19,039 bases of DNA from JBCCEV01 sp039030125 (GTDB lineage Bacteria; Pseudomonadota; Gammaproteobacteria; Ga0077536), in assembly GCA_039030125.1 (NCBI GenBank), contig JBCCEV010000081.1, forward strand, positions 1 to 19,039, read 5' to 3'. Positions 7,440-15,890 of the stretch are shown piece by piece. Within the stretch, counting starts at the first letter, position 1, and each line of letters begins with the position of its first letter. The position numbers and the translations under genes are program-made. Below the pieces are notes generated by a model that was given only the letters and a program-made list of their open reading frames with translations, was not told where the DNA came from and ran no database searches.

Positions 7440-8468
7440 ATGCATTTTGGTGTTTTTGACCATCTTGATCGCAATGGCCTCAGTCTTGGTCACCAATACC
7501 GTGATCGATTGCAGCTCATCGAGGCCTATGACCGCGCTGGGTTTTACGCCTACCACCTTGCTGAACATCATGGCACGCCACTGGGGCTTGCCTCCTCGCC
7601 GAGCGTGCTTCTTGCCGCCGTCGCGCAGCGAACCAGAACCCTGCGTTTCGGGCCTTTGGTTTATCCGCTGTGTTTCTACCACCCGCTGCGGCTCGTTGAA
7701 GAAATCTGCATGTTGGATAACTTAAGCGGTGGCCGGTTTGAACTTGGAGTGGGCAAAGGCGTATCGCCCATCGAATTGAGTTTTTATGGCGTTGGCGAGG
7801 AAGCCGTCGCTGTGTACGAAGAGGCTTTGGAGATCGTGCTTAAAGGCCTCGCCAATGATCGCCTGAGCTTTCAAGGCGAGCACTTTAGCTTTGACGATGT
7901 ACCGATGGAGATGCGTCCGATACAAAATCCCCATCCGCCGCTTTGGTACGGTGTGGCCAAGCCGGAGCGCGCAGCCTGGACGGCCGCACGAGGCATGAAT
8001 GTTGTGATGAACGGCCCGTCGCACTCGGTACGCGAAATCGCCGATAGATTCCGCGAGGCGTGGCGTGCGACCCCTCACGCCAAGGAACCGCTCCCAAAAA
8101 TCGGGATGTCCAGGCATATCGTGGTCGCCGCAAGCGATGATGAAGCTCGGGCCATTGCCCGATCAGGCTATCGACACTGGTTCGATAGCCTGCTGCATCT
8201 GTGGCGGGCGCATAACAAGCAGATCCCGCTGAATTTTCCGGAGGATCCCGACGAGGCAATGAAGCTTGGGCTTTGTATCGCTGGGACCGCAACCTCGGTG
8301 CGAGCGCAGCTCGCCGAAGAAATAGAGAGGTCCGGGATCAACTATCTTTTGTGCCGGTTGGCGTTTGGCGATTTGACCGTTGAACAATCGCTGTACTCGG
8401 TGCTGCAAATGCAGCACGAAATCATGCCCGAGTTCGCGAGCCTCGCGCGCGAAGTTCGAGCGGCGTAG
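7440..8468 (+). CDS. LLM-class (luciferase-like) flavin-dependent monooxygenase
   Basis: A 342-residue TIM-barrel flavoprotein. The start ATG 7440 follows GGGGAG by about 6 nt. Family landmarks are the N-terminal MHFGVFDH strand, AYHLAEHHGTP, the LRFGPLVYPLCFYHPLRLVEE stretch (residues about 67-87), LSGGRFELGVGKG, and a PPLWYGVAKPE segment. These enzymes use reduced FMN and oxygen to oxidise organic substrates, and many need a separate flavin reductase. A flavin-reductase-family gene starts 9 bp downstream, so the two probably form a two-component monooxygenase. The substrate is not predictable from sequence. Confidence 0.9.
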   Translation: MHFGVFDHLDRNGLSLGHQYRDRLQLIEAYDRAGFYAYHLAEHHGTPLGLASSPSVLLAAVAQRTRTLRFGPLVYPLCFYHPLRLVEEICMLDNLSGGRFELGVGKGVSPIELSFYGVGEEAVAVYEEALEIVLKGLANDRLSFQGEHFSFDDVPMEMRPIQNPHPPLWYGVAKPERAAWTAARGMNVVMNGPSHSVREIADRFREAWRATPHAKEPLPKIGMSRHIVVAASDDEARAIARSGYRHWFDSLLHLWRAHNKQIPLNFPEDPDEAMKLGLCIAGTATSVRAQLAEEIERSGINYLLCRLAFGDLTVEQSLYSVLQMQHEIMPEFASLAREVRAA

Positions 8469-8477
8469 CTTCGCGTT

Positions 8478-9110
8478 ATGAATATCGACGCCCAAGATTT
8501 GACGGCTGTCCAATCCTACAAACTTTTGATTGGCGCGATCACGCCGCGGCCAATCGCCTTTGTTTCTACGGTTGGCGAAGACGGTGTTTACAACCTCGCA
8601 CCGTTTAGCTTTTTTACCGGAGTCAGCGCTAACCCACCCGTGATCGGTTTCAGCCCCATGGTTAATTTTCAACACAACCGCCGGGACAGTCGCAACAATA
8701 TCGAAGCGAGCGGTGAGTTTGTGGTTAACGTGGTCTCTGAATCGTTCGTCAACCAAATGAACGATACCGCCGTTGACGTGCCACCCGATGTCGATGAATT
8801 CGAACTTTCGGGTCTCACGCCATTAGCGAGCAACATCGTCGCCGCGCCCCGCGTTGCCGAAGCCCGCGTGAGTATGGAATGCCGATTGGTGCAGGTGGTC
8901 GACATCAGTCAGGAAGTGCTCGGTGGCGCTTTCGTGATCGGGGAAGTCCTGCATTTTCATATTGATGATGAAATCGTTGATGACTACCGTATCGACGCCG
9001 ATGCGTTAGCGACCGTCGGGCGGATGGCCGGTAACGATTATGTTCGCACCCGCGATCGTTTTGAGCTTGCCCGCCCAGAACTCCCGGGCACCAAACAGGT
9101 GGAGCGCTAG
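8478..9110 (+). CDS. Flavin reductase-family protein (FMN-binding split barrel)
   Basis: A 210-residue protein with the flavin-reductase-like FMN-binding fold. The N-terminal IGAITPRPIAFVST, then LAPFSFFTGVSANPPVIGFS, the RDSRNNIEASGEFVVNVVS segment and HFHIDDEIVDD are typical. It starts 9 bp after the LLM monooxygenase gene, surely in the same transcript. It may supply reduced FMN to that enzyme, although some members of this family bind flavin or other cofactors without known reductase activity. No strong ribosome-binding site is seen before ATG 8478, which fits translation coupled to the upstream gene. Confidence 0.88.
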   Translation: MNIDAQDLTAVQSYKLLIGAITPRPIAFVSTVGEDGVYNLAPFSFFTGVSANPPVIGFSPMVNFQHNRRDSRNNIEASGEFVVNVVSESFVNQMNDTAVDVPPDVDEFELSGLTPLASNIVAAPRVAEARVSMECRLVQVVDISQEVLGGAFVIGEVLHFHIDDEIVDDYRIDADALATVGRMAGNDYVRTRDRFELARPELPGTKQVER

Positions 9111-9167
9111 GGGAAGAAGGTGGTTTTCAAGCGCCGGCCAAAGACATTTAGCGATATTTTTTAGTCG

Positions 9168-9185
9168 AACGGTAATTTAACCGTT
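9168..9185. promoter_or_regulatory. Inverted repeat AACGGT-N6-ACCGTT upstream of the secreted-protein gene
   Basis: A perfect 6-bp inverted repeat with a 6-nt AATTTA centre. With one bulged T the symmetry extends outward by CG on each side. It lies 71-88 bp upstream of ATG 9256, where an operator or activator site would be expected. No regulator is identified. Confidence 0.35.
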
Positions 9186-9255
9186 TCGCGAGGATTGCCC
9201 GTGTTAGGGTATTTCTCGCACAAAGATGTAACGGTCCGTCGGTGAGGGAATAGCC

Positions 9256-9924
9256 ATGACTCAAATTCGTCGCGTTCTGGTTTTGATCGCAATTACGCTC
9301 GGCGCTTCGGTGTCGCTAGCCCCCTCGGCGCTCGCGTTCAGCGTTGCGGAAAATCCCAATAACGCGCTCGATACATTTCCTAATAGTCCTGGTGAGGCTC
9401 TCATTGGTTTCAATGGCGTGACCACGCTCGTCGTTGAGCTCGGCCTTAATATCGCCATTGGCGGGTTGGGTAATTGCATAGGCTTCAGCTGCAATGACAG
9501 TTACGACTCATTTCGTATGGAAGTCCCGGATGGCTTGCAAGTGACGCTGACCGAGTTCGATGTTGATAACATCGATGGCACGGCCGAACAGCTCTGGATT
9601 TTTGCCGGACCGCCCGATGGTAACGGAGTGATCCGCACGCCAGAACATCTGAATACCGCCTGGCAGACTGCCACCGATCGCGTTTTCGCCCTAACCGACA
9701 ATATCTTCATCAATGGCACCGATCCCAGCTCCACCACCATCCCATTGGGACCAGGCTTCTACGACGTCATCGCTTTCAACCTTGCGTTCGTCGGCGGCGG
9801 CGCATTCACGGCAACCTTCACCGCCAGTGAGCTGGTTGTTCCAATCCCCGCAACGCTTGGACTTTTAGCACCGGCCCTCATGGTGCTTGCTGGCTTGAGA
9901 CGCGTATCACCAGCTACGGACTAG
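9256..9924 (+). CDS. Secreted protein of unknown function with VPIPA-type sorting tail
   Basis: A 222-residue protein. GAGGG lies about 9 nt before ATG 9256. Residues 1-27 are a signal peptide (ending in SALA). The body is a beta-rich acidic sequence with two cysteines (GNCIGFSCND) that could form a disulfide. No named domain is recognised. The C-terminus VVPIPATLGLLAPALMVLAG followed by LRRVSPATD resembles PEP-CTERM or VPLPA-CTERM signals: a VPxPA motif, a hydrophobic helix and Arg residues. This makes it a second candidate exosortase substrate besides the spondin protein. Its last 18 bp overlap the convergent permease gene. Export is well supported; the role is unknown. Confidence 0.82.
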   Translation: MTQIRRVLVLIAITLGASVSLAPSALAFSVAENPNNALDTFPNSPGEALIGFNGVTTLVVELGLNIAIGGLGNCIGFSCNDSYDSFRMEVPDGLQVTLTEFDVDNIDGTAEQLWIFAGPPDGNGVIRTPEHLNTAWQTATDRVFALTDNIFINGTDPSSTTIPLGPGFYDVIAFNLAFVGGGAFTATFTASELVVPIPATLGLLAPALMVLAGLRRVSPATD

Positions 9925-10626
9925 CAGCACCACACCGCTGCCGGCACAGATCGACAGCACCAGCCTGCGTACGATGAGGGTACTGAGATACTTTGTTAAG
10001 TATTTTGAACATGCAAAACCGAGCAACATACCCGGGAGCAGGACCGGTGCAAGTTTCACCTCCTGCCAACCCAGACGGCCGGCCCCATAAAGCGCCAAGA
10101 AAATAAACGGCGCCGACATTAAGAAGTAGGCCGACATTGTGCCGCGCAATTGCTGTGCTGAGAGGCCGTGTAATAGCAGGGCGGCCGGCGGCCCCCCGAC
10201 CGCTGTAATCGTTCCCATGAATCCCGAAATACCGCCGGCTATCGAGGCGCTCATTGCCGTGACCTTGGGTCGCCAGCCCAGCAAACTGAGTACTACTGCC
10301 AGCAATAACAGGCTGCCGAAAAGGGCGCTATAAGCGGATTCTTTGATCATCGAAAGCGCTACCCCTGCGGCTAACGATCCAAGCGCGCAAGCGCCAACGA
10401 GCCAACCCAGCGCATCGAACGCGACATCCTTACGGTTCGTCCAGGCCACCAGGCAAACCATAGCGGTGCCCATAATAATGAGCGGCGCGGGTACCAATTT
10501 CGGATAGACCAGCAGTAACAGTGGCGCGCATAGAAAGTTGAACCCAAAGCCGACCACCCCGTGAATCACCGCAGCTAAAAAGGAGATCATTATGCAAAGA
10601 GCAAGGACGATAGGGTCAATGGGCAT
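9907..10626 (-). CDS. TauE/SafE-family membrane permease
   Basis: A 239-residue integral membrane protein with about eight hydrophobic segments. The N-terminal FLAAVIHGVVGFGFNFLCAP block and the repeated SGFMGTITAVGGPPAALLL block in the middle are the two halves of the TauE/SafE fold, whose members export sulfite, sulfoacetate or other organic anions. ATG 10626 is the start; no clear Shine-Dalgarno sequence is seen. The gene overlaps the 3' end of the convergent secreted-protein gene by 18 bp. It lies 114 bp downstream of the MFS gene on the same strand and could be cotranscribed. Substrate unknown. Confidence 0.88.
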   Translation of the reverse strand: MPIDPIVLALCIMISFLAAVIHGVVGFGFNFLCAPLLLLVYPKLVPAPLIIMGTAMVCLVAWTNRKDVAFDALGWLVGACALGSLAAGVALSMIKESAYSALFGSLLLLAVVLSLLGWRPKVTAMSASIAGGISGFMGTITAVGGPPAALLLHGLSAQQLRGTMSAYFLMSAPFIFLALYGAGRLGWQEVKLAPVLLPGMLLGFACSKYLTKYLSTLIVRRLVLSICAGSGVVLLVRSW

Positions 10627-10740
10627 GGTGGCCGTCGTAAATATTTAGGGGTGCGTGGGGAACGGCGAGTACCGCACGTCACGATAGCGGAATTATAAAG
10701 ATGTCGCGCAAAGTTCGGCTAACCGAGCGTCGTCCATCCT

Positions 10741-11940
10741 TTAAACGGATGCACCGCCAGTTGGCTTTATCACATGTGCCGATAGGAAGAACCAAGCGAA
10801 GACGCCGAGCGCAATCGAGATTGGGCCTGCGATCAGGTAGGGGGTGGCGGCACCGAAGTGCTCGAGTGTGCTGCCGGCCCACAGGTGCGAAAGCACCGCG
10901 CCGAGGCTCATCGTTGTGGATAACACGGTTTGCCCAGTAGCGCGTAGACGGTCGGGAACTTCTTCCTCCACATAAAGCTGCATGCCAATAATTAATCCCA
11001 CCACGACGGCACCATGGAGGAGCTGGATAGCAAATATCCAATGAAAGCTTGGCGCAAGTGCGACGATCAACCACCGTGCGCCATCCACGGCAATGCCCGC
11101 CGCGATAAGGCCCCGGGCACCCACTCGCCGCAGGCCCGCGCCAGCGTAATAAATCAGCGGGATCTCGAGCAACAACATGGGTATCCACAGACGGCTGACC
11201 ATTTCGAGGTTACCGCCACGCTCGGCAACAAAGACCGGAAATAAAACGATGGGGCCCGATAGCAAGAGAAAGGCCAGAAAGGCTAAGAGCAGCAAGCGAA
11301 TATAGGAAACTTGTTTGAGCAGTGCGTTGAGGTCTTCGCGCCTAGCGCGGACCGAAACCGCGTTGGCCGGCGGTACCCGCAAGAGAACAAAGGCGGCGCA
11401 CACGCACAACGCCCCGGCCATCGGAAAAATCAATTCCAAGCCCGCCGTGCTGCCGGCGACCGCGGCGTCGCCGCCCATCCGCTCGAGGAGGCTCGGAAAG
11501 AGCAGAATCATGAACAGATAACCCAATGTTCCCCAAACGCGCACGCGCCCGAAGCGGCTGGCGGCTTGCTCACCAAGCACCGCAAACGAAAGTGATGACG
11601 CAACCGGCATGGTCGGCGCTGCAAAAGCCGAGAGGAGCACTAAACACAAAAGCAGGATCAGAAAGCTTGAAGCAAGCGGCACCAAAAAATATCCCACCGC
11701 CGAGCCAAGCGCGAGTATGAAAACGGCACCGCGCCTGCGGCCGGTCCGGTCTGCCCATTGGCCCCACAACGGTGAGGCGATGATCCCCATCAACGGATGC
11801 ACGGCCAGCACCATACCGAGCTGCGAGCCGCTTAAGCCGACATTTTCTTGGAAATAAAGACTTTGGTAGGGGAACATAACCCCCAGAGCCGCCATGTAGA
11901 GGAACCAGAATGTGGAAATCGGAGCGACGCCGGGTCTCAT
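10741..11940 (-). CDS. Major facilitator superfamily transporter (MFS_1-like)
   Basis: A 399-residue protein with about 12 hydrophobic helices. The N-terminal block PISTFWFLYMAALGVMFPY and the loop 2-3 motif GQWADRTGRRRG are typical of the MFS_1-like (LacY/nucleoside symporter-related) group. A central cytoplasmic loop (about residues 198-215) is rich in Arg and Glu, as between the two six-helix halves. It follows the terminator of the aldehyde dehydrogenase gene, so it probably has its own promoter in 11941-12020. Neighbours do not reveal the substrate. Confidence 0.88.
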   Translation of the reverse strand: MRPGVAPISTFWFLYMAALGVMFPYQSLYFQENVGLSGSQLGMVLAVHPLMGIIASPLWGQWADRTGRRRGAVFILALGSAVGYFLVPLASSFLILLLCLVLLSAFAAPTMPVASSLSFAVLGEQAASRFGRVRVWGTLGYLFMILLFPSLLERMGGDAAVAGSTAGLELIFPMAGALCVCAAFVLLRVPPANAVSVRARREDLNALLKQVSYIRLLLLAFLAFLLLSGPIVLFPVFVAERGGNLEMVSRLWIPMLLLEIPLIYYAGAGLRRVGARGLIAAGIAVDGARWLIVALAPSFHWIFAIQLLHGAVVVGLIIGMQLYVEEEVPDRLRATGQTVLSTTMSLGAVLSHLWAGSTLEHFGAATPYLIAGPISIALGVFAWFFLSAHVIKPTGGASV

Positions 11941-12021
11941 GATGAGGGAATGCTCACATAGATTGTCGTGGTGGCTTGCCGGTCCAGCCGAGCAAATGTT
12001 GCTGCTCGCTAAAGCCGGCGC

Positions 12022-12054
12022 AAAAAAAAGAGCGGCACATTGCGTGCCGCTCTT
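12022..12054 (-). terminator. Intrinsic terminator of the aldehyde dehydrogenase gene
   Basis: AGAGCGGCAC (12029-12038) and GTGCCGCTCT (12044-12053) form a 10-bp stem around a 5-nt loop. On the minus strand the stem is followed by eight T residues (12022-12029). It begins 16 nt after the stop codon. This is the clearest rho-independent terminator in the window. Confidence 0.93.
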
Positions 12055-12069
12055 GCAGTGGTGAGCTAA

Positions 12070-13473
12070 TTATTTGCGGGCGACGTTGATGACTTGCGTC
12101 TGAGTGTATTCAGAGAGGCCTTCGACGGACTGCTCTACACCAAGACCGGAGCCCTTGAAACCCGCCATCGGAATATGCGGCCCAATGTTGAGCTGCTGAT
12201 TGACCCACACGGTGCCGGACTCGATGCGTCCCGCAACTTCGGTTGCCCAATCGACATCGGATGAGTGCACCGCGCCGCCGAGTCCGTACTCGGACGCGTT
12301 GGCACGCTCAATGACCTCGTCGATATCATCGAATGGAATCACCGGCAAGATTGGACCAAACTGCTCTTCGTCGACAATCTTCTGGCCATCCTTCACATCG
12401 CGCACGATGGTTGGTTGGACGAAGTAGCCTTTGCCTTCGGGCACATCGCCACCAGCGACGATCTTGCCGTTGGCTTTCGCATCTTCCATGTAGCCCTTGA
12501 CCTTCTCGTATTGCATCTTGTTCTGAATCGGGCCAATCGTCGTGTCAGGCTGCATGCCATCTCCAACGACTGCTTGCTCGGCGATCTTTTGAAGCTCGTC
12601 GCAGAACTCGTCATAGATATCAGAATGGACGTAAGCACGTTTCACCGCCAGGCAAACCTGGCCAGCGTTGGCGAATGCACCGGCGTAGACTTTCTCGGCT
12701 GCTTCTTTGACGTTGACATCGGGCATGACGATTGACGGATCGTTGCCGCCCATTTCAAGCGTCACACGTTTCATGGTGCTCGCAGCGCTTTCCATGATCT
12801 TCTTGCCGGTTGCTGATGAGCCGGTAAAACCGATTTTTGAGATCCCTGGGTGCTTGGTCATCTTGGGACCCAAGTCATTGTTGTCGGTAATGATGTTGAT
12901 GAGCCCCGGGGGGAAAATCTCTTTGCAGATCTCAGCAAGCTTCAGCGTCGATACCGGGGTGGTCGGCGCGGGTTTCAACACAATTGCGTTACCGGCCAGG
13001 ATGGCGGGCGCGATTTTCCAGACTGCGAGCAGGAACGGGAAGTTCCACGCGACGATGCCGCCCACAACGCCTAGTGGCTTGTGGCGCATTTCGACAAACA
13101 AGTCTTCATCGTCCTGGATCACTCGATCGGGAAGTTCCAGCGTTGCGGTGTGGCCGGCGTAGCCCACTGCCCATTGAACTTCACCGGTGGCTTCGGCCAA
13201 TGGTTTGCCTTGTTCCTTGGTGATCAGTTCAGCGAGCTCGGCTTCGTTCTCCGCGATTGCAGCACCCAAGGTTTGCAGCAACTCGCGGCGTTCGGACATA
13301 TCCGTTTCGCGCCATTTCTTTTGTGCTTCCGTGGCCGCGGCTACGGCTTCGTCCAATTGCGCTTCGGAGCAATGGGGCACCGTGGCAAAGGGTTCTTCGG
13401 TGGCAGGATTCAGGACGTCGATCGTTTTATCCGATGACACCATCTCGCCGTTAATTAACATAGATAGGTTCAT
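12070..13473 (-). CDS. NAD(P)-dependent aldehyde dehydrogenase
   Basis: A 467-residue ALDH-superfamily enzyme that oxidises an aldehyde to the acid. A strong ribosome-binding site (GAGGAGAGG) lies just before ATG 13473. Landmarks: cofactor strand GVVGGIVAWNFPFLLAVWKI, VLKPAPTTP, GFTGSSATGKKIM, the general-base Glu in LEMGGND, the catalytic Cys in FANAGQVCLAVKR, and EEQFGPILPVIPF. The usual LELGGK lysine is Asn here, as I recall for the AldA-like subgroup of Streptomyces aureofaciens type. The gene is alone with its own terminator. The natural aldehyde is not evident; betaine, succinate semialdehyde and aromatic aldehydes are all possible. Confidence 0.93.
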   Translation of the reverse strand: MNLSMLINGEMVSSDKTIDVLNPATEEPFATVPHCSEAQLDEAVAAATEAQKKWRETDMSERRELLQTLGAAIAENEAELAELITKEQGKPLAEATGEVQWAVGYAGHTATLELPDRVIQDDEDLFVEMRHKPLGVVGGIVAWNFPFLLAVWKIAPAILAGNAIVLKPAPTTPVSTLKLAEICKEIFPPGLINIITDNNDLGPKMTKHPGISKIGFTGSSATGKKIMESAASTMKRVTLEMGGNDPSIVMPDVNVKEAAEKVYAGAFANAGQVCLAVKRAYVHSDIYDEFCDELQKIAEQAVVGDGMQPDTTIGPIQNKMQYEKVKGYMEDAKANGKIVAGGDVPEGKGYFVQPTIVRDVKDGQKIVDEEQFGPILPVIPFDDIDEVIERANASEYGLGGAVHSSDVDWATEVAGRIESGTVWVNQQLNIGPHIPMAGFKGSGLGVEQSVEGLSEYTQTQVINVARK

Positions 13474-13807
13474 ATACCTCTCCTCTTTGATTGACGTCCT
13501 TGCTGCCGTCAGTGTTATTGAGATAGTAAAAACACGTTAGTGAATTTCCAGCCGGCGCGGTCGTTCGCGGCCGGCATCGAGAAGGCTGCTGTGCTCATCC
13601 TGCAAGCATCCTGTTGGGCAGCTCGACCGCTCATTGTAAGCCTACTTCGGTCAAGATTTCAGGGGGTCGGTGCGAGCGCTAGCCGCACGGGTGCACCGCC
13701 GTTTTTCCGCGTTGCACCAAGCCGGCAGAAACGTTAACCCAACGTTACGATCCGACCCAAGCGGATCTGGCATACTCCCAGGGCGCTAGCGGCTTAAGGA
13801 CCATCAA
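13474..13807. other. Divergent intergenic region between aldehyde dehydrogenase and WG-motif protein
   Basis: About 330 nt without a convincing gene. It contains an imperfect GC stem (GCCGGC at 13551-13556 and 13570-13575). AACGTTA occurs twice at an 11-bp period (13730-13736 and 13741-13747), each core being the palindrome AACGTT. The latter pair lies about 65-75 bp upstream of the plus-strand gene and could be a one-helical-turn operator. TTAAGGA before ATG 13808 is a plausible ribosome-binding site. Nothing else is recognised. Confidence 0.45.
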
Positions 13808-14386
13808 ATGTGGGGCGAAACCTGGGGATCAATGATTTGGGGTGGTGGCGCCAGCCCTACAGTGGTGCCATTCGGTTTCTGGTCAACGCTGATTTTAGGA
13901 TTGGTACTCGGCGGCTGCATCGTTTTAGCCAATCGCCACCGGGCGGCTCGAGTGCCAATCGCGTTCATGCTGCTGGGCGTTGGTATGGGCGGTGCCGCGC
14001 TTACACTGCCGCACACTTTTACCAACGGTACTGTCGCTGATGCGGACGAAGTGAACGCAAATTTTGCAGCGCTGCAGGGATTTCCTCCGCCAGATTACGA
14101 TTCAGGCTGGTTCGCGCTCCCCGGCAGTGCTACAAGCAGTTTTGTCTTCAACCACAATCTTGGTACCTATGATTTCGCCAATATCGAGGTGCAGGCCTCT
14201 CAATCCGCTGACGGCTCGCATCCGATTTCGGTGGCCGGCGTAACTTCCTCTGGCAGTGCCAGCTTTGGCGCATTCGTGAGATTTCCTAGCCCCAATACCA
14301 TGTCTGTTACCGTTGGTTTTAGTGGCGGTCCCTGGCACGTTCAAACTGGCGTACACCCCTACGCCAGAATTCGCATCTGGCAGTGA
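13808..14386 (+). CDS. Putative surface protein with WG-rich N-terminus and HNLGT-type C-terminal domain
   Basis: A 192-residue protein of unknown function. The start is MWGETWGSMIWGGG, followed by Pro-rich PTVVPFGFW, a hydrophobic helix (about 24-40) and RHRAARVP. This resembles an IPTL/PEP-CTERM-type sorting helix placed at the N-terminus. A second hydrophobic stretch (about 49-68) precedes TFTNGTVADADEVNANFAAL, a motif I know from many predicted secreted proteins. The last 90 residues are beta-rich, with DSGWFALPGSATSSFVFNHN leading into LGT, like DSGW...HNLGT domains found in surface and tail-fibre-like proteins. It stands alone, convergent with fumC (97 bp between stops). Surface location is inferred; no enzyme motif is seen. 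Confidence 0.72.
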   Translation: MWGETWGSMIWGGGASPTVVPFGFWSTLILGLVLGGCIVLANRHRAARVPIAFMLLGVGMGGAALTLPHTFTNGTVADADEVNANFAALQGFPPPDYDSGWFALPGSATSSFVFNHNLGTYDFANIEVQASQSADGSHPISVAGVTSSGSASFGAFVRFPSPNTMSVTVGFSGGPWHVQTGVHPYARIRIWQ

Positions 14387-14483
14387 CGCCTGGCAGGCTG
14401 GAACTGATGGCTCGATCTGTAAAGGGCCCGCAGTGTTGATTTTCAGATTGCTTTCGATCACACGAATTGCGCAATCAACTTCG

Positions 14484-15866
14484 TCACTCATTCACTCCAC
14501 CTTCGGTGAGCTTTGCGGGATCCAGCAATCGCGCCAGTTCTTCACGGCTTAAGTCGGTCTGCTCTGCCGCCACGTCGATGATTGGGCGACCTTCCTTGTA
14601 GGCCGCCTTGGCGATATCGGCGGCCTTGAGGTAGCCGATGATGGGGTTCAGCGCCGTGACCAGGATCGGATTGCGGGACAGCGCCTCTTGCAGTTTCTCC
14701 TCTTTTACCGTGAACGTGGCGATGGCCTTGTCCGCGAGAAGCGGACAGATATTGCTGAGTAGCGTGATGCTTTCCAGCAGGTTCTTGGCCACCAGCGGCA
14801 ACATCACGTTGAGCTCAAAGTTACCAGATTGTCCGGCCACCGTGAGCGTGGTGTCATTGCCGATGACCTGGGCGGCGACCATGGTCGCCGCTTCAGGGAT
14901 CACCGGATTCACCTTGCCAGGCATTATTGACGAGCCTGGTTGCAGGGCCTGCAGCTCGATTTCGCCGAGACCGGCGAGCGGGCCCGAGTTCATCCACCGC
15001 AGATCGTTGGCGATTTTCATAATGGTGACCGCGCTCGCTTTAAGTTGCCCGGAAAGCGAAACCGCAATGTCCATGGAGCCAATGTGCGTGAAGAAGTTCT
15101 TCGCTGGTGTAAAAGCAATGCCGGTTTTTTCACTCAACGCGTCATTAAACGCGGTGGCGAAATTTGGATCCGCGTTGATACCGGTGCCGACCGCAGTGCC
15201 GCCTTGGGCTAAGCTTTGAACGCTGGGTTGCAGTTGTTTCAAATGATGGATGTTCTGTGCGATCTGATCGGCCCAGGCATCAAGGCTTTGACTGATTCGA
15301 ACCGGCATCGCGTCCATCAAATGCGTGCGCCCAGTTTTCACATACTGCTCGGTCGCCTCAGCCTTGGCCCGAATGCTGTGCTCCAAATGGTTGAGCGCCG
15401 GAAGAAGCTGTTGTTCGACTTCCATGGCGGCGCTGATATGAATGGATGAGGGTATGACATCGTTACTGCTTTGCCCGTAGTTAATGTGGTCATTGGCGCC
15501 CACCGGATCTCCATAACGGCGGGTGGCAAGGGTGGCCAGCACCTCGTTGGCGTTCATGTTGGAACTGGTACCAGAGCCCGTTTGAAAGACATCGACGGGA
15601 AAATGCTGGATAAAATCCTCGTCAAGCAAAGCATCGACCGAATCGCAGATCGCCTCGCTCATGGCCGGTGGGATTAAGCCCAGTTTGCCGTTGGCGCGGG
15701 CCGCGGCAAATTTGGCGAGCAGCAATGCGCGAATGAAACTTTCGGGCATGCGCTGGTGACTGACGGGAAAATTATTAACGGCGCGCTGCGTCTGCGCGGC
15801 GTACAGCGCATCCGCCGGGACTTCCATTTCTCCCATGCTGTCTTTTTCGATTCGGGTTTGGGACAT
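14484..15866 (-). CDS. fumC: Class II fumarate hydratase
   Basis: A 460-residue enzyme converting fumarate and malate in the TCA cycle. It is a homotetramer without an iron-sulfur cluster. Landmarks: FQTGSGTSSNMNANEV, GQSSNDVIPSSIHI, TGRTHLMDAMPVR and the superfamily signature GSSIMPGKVNP (loop with the catalytic Ser). The TGSGTSSNMN wording separates it from aspartase, and the length is usual for FumC. FumC is oxygen- and superoxide-stable, so bacteria use it when iron is short or superoxide is high. The start is 24 bp after the stop of a small ORF on the same strand, downstream of a Fur-box-like site, and sodN lies across the divergent region. The ribosome-binding site is weak (AGAG). Confidence 0.96.
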   Translation of the reverse strand: MSQTRIEKDSMGEMEVPADALYAAQTQRAVNNFPVSHQRMPESFIRALLLAKFAAARANGKLGLIPPAMSEAICDSVDALLDEDFIQHFPVDVFQTGSGTSSNMNANEVLATLATRRYGDPVGANDHINYGQSSNDVIPSSIHISAAMEVEQQLLPALNHLEHSIRAKAEATEQYVKTGRTHLMDAMPVRISQSLDAWADQIAQNIHHLKQLQPSVQSLAQGGTAVGTGINADPNFATAFNDALSEKTGIAFTPAKNFFTHIGSMDIAVSLSGQLKASAVTIMKIANDLRWMNSGPLAGLGEIELQALQPGSSIMPGKVNPVIPEAATMVAAQVIGNDTTLTVAGQSGNFELNVMLPLVAKNLLESITLLSNICPLLADKAIATFTVKEEKLQEALSRNPILVTALNPIIGYLKAADIAKAAYKEGRPIIDVAAEQTDLSREELARLLDPAKLTEGGVNE

Positions 15867-15890
15867 ATTGTGCTCTGCTAGTTAGTGGTC

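Noticed and set aside
8163..8756. 197-codon minus-strand frame across the monooxygenase and flavin reductase genes
   Set aside because: It is antisense to two genes with clear families and carries no domain of its own.
12707..13162. 151-codon plus-strand frame inside the aldehyde dehydrogenase gene
   Set aside because: Shadow of a gene with all ALDH catalytic motifs on the other strand.
14638..15219. 193-codon plus-strand frame inside fumC
   Set aside because: Antisense shadow; fumC is intact with its full signature.
14484..15866. fumC read as aspartase or argininosuccinate lyase
   Set aside because: The TGSGTSSNMNANEV block and 460-residue length fit fumarase; aspartase has a different wording at this site.
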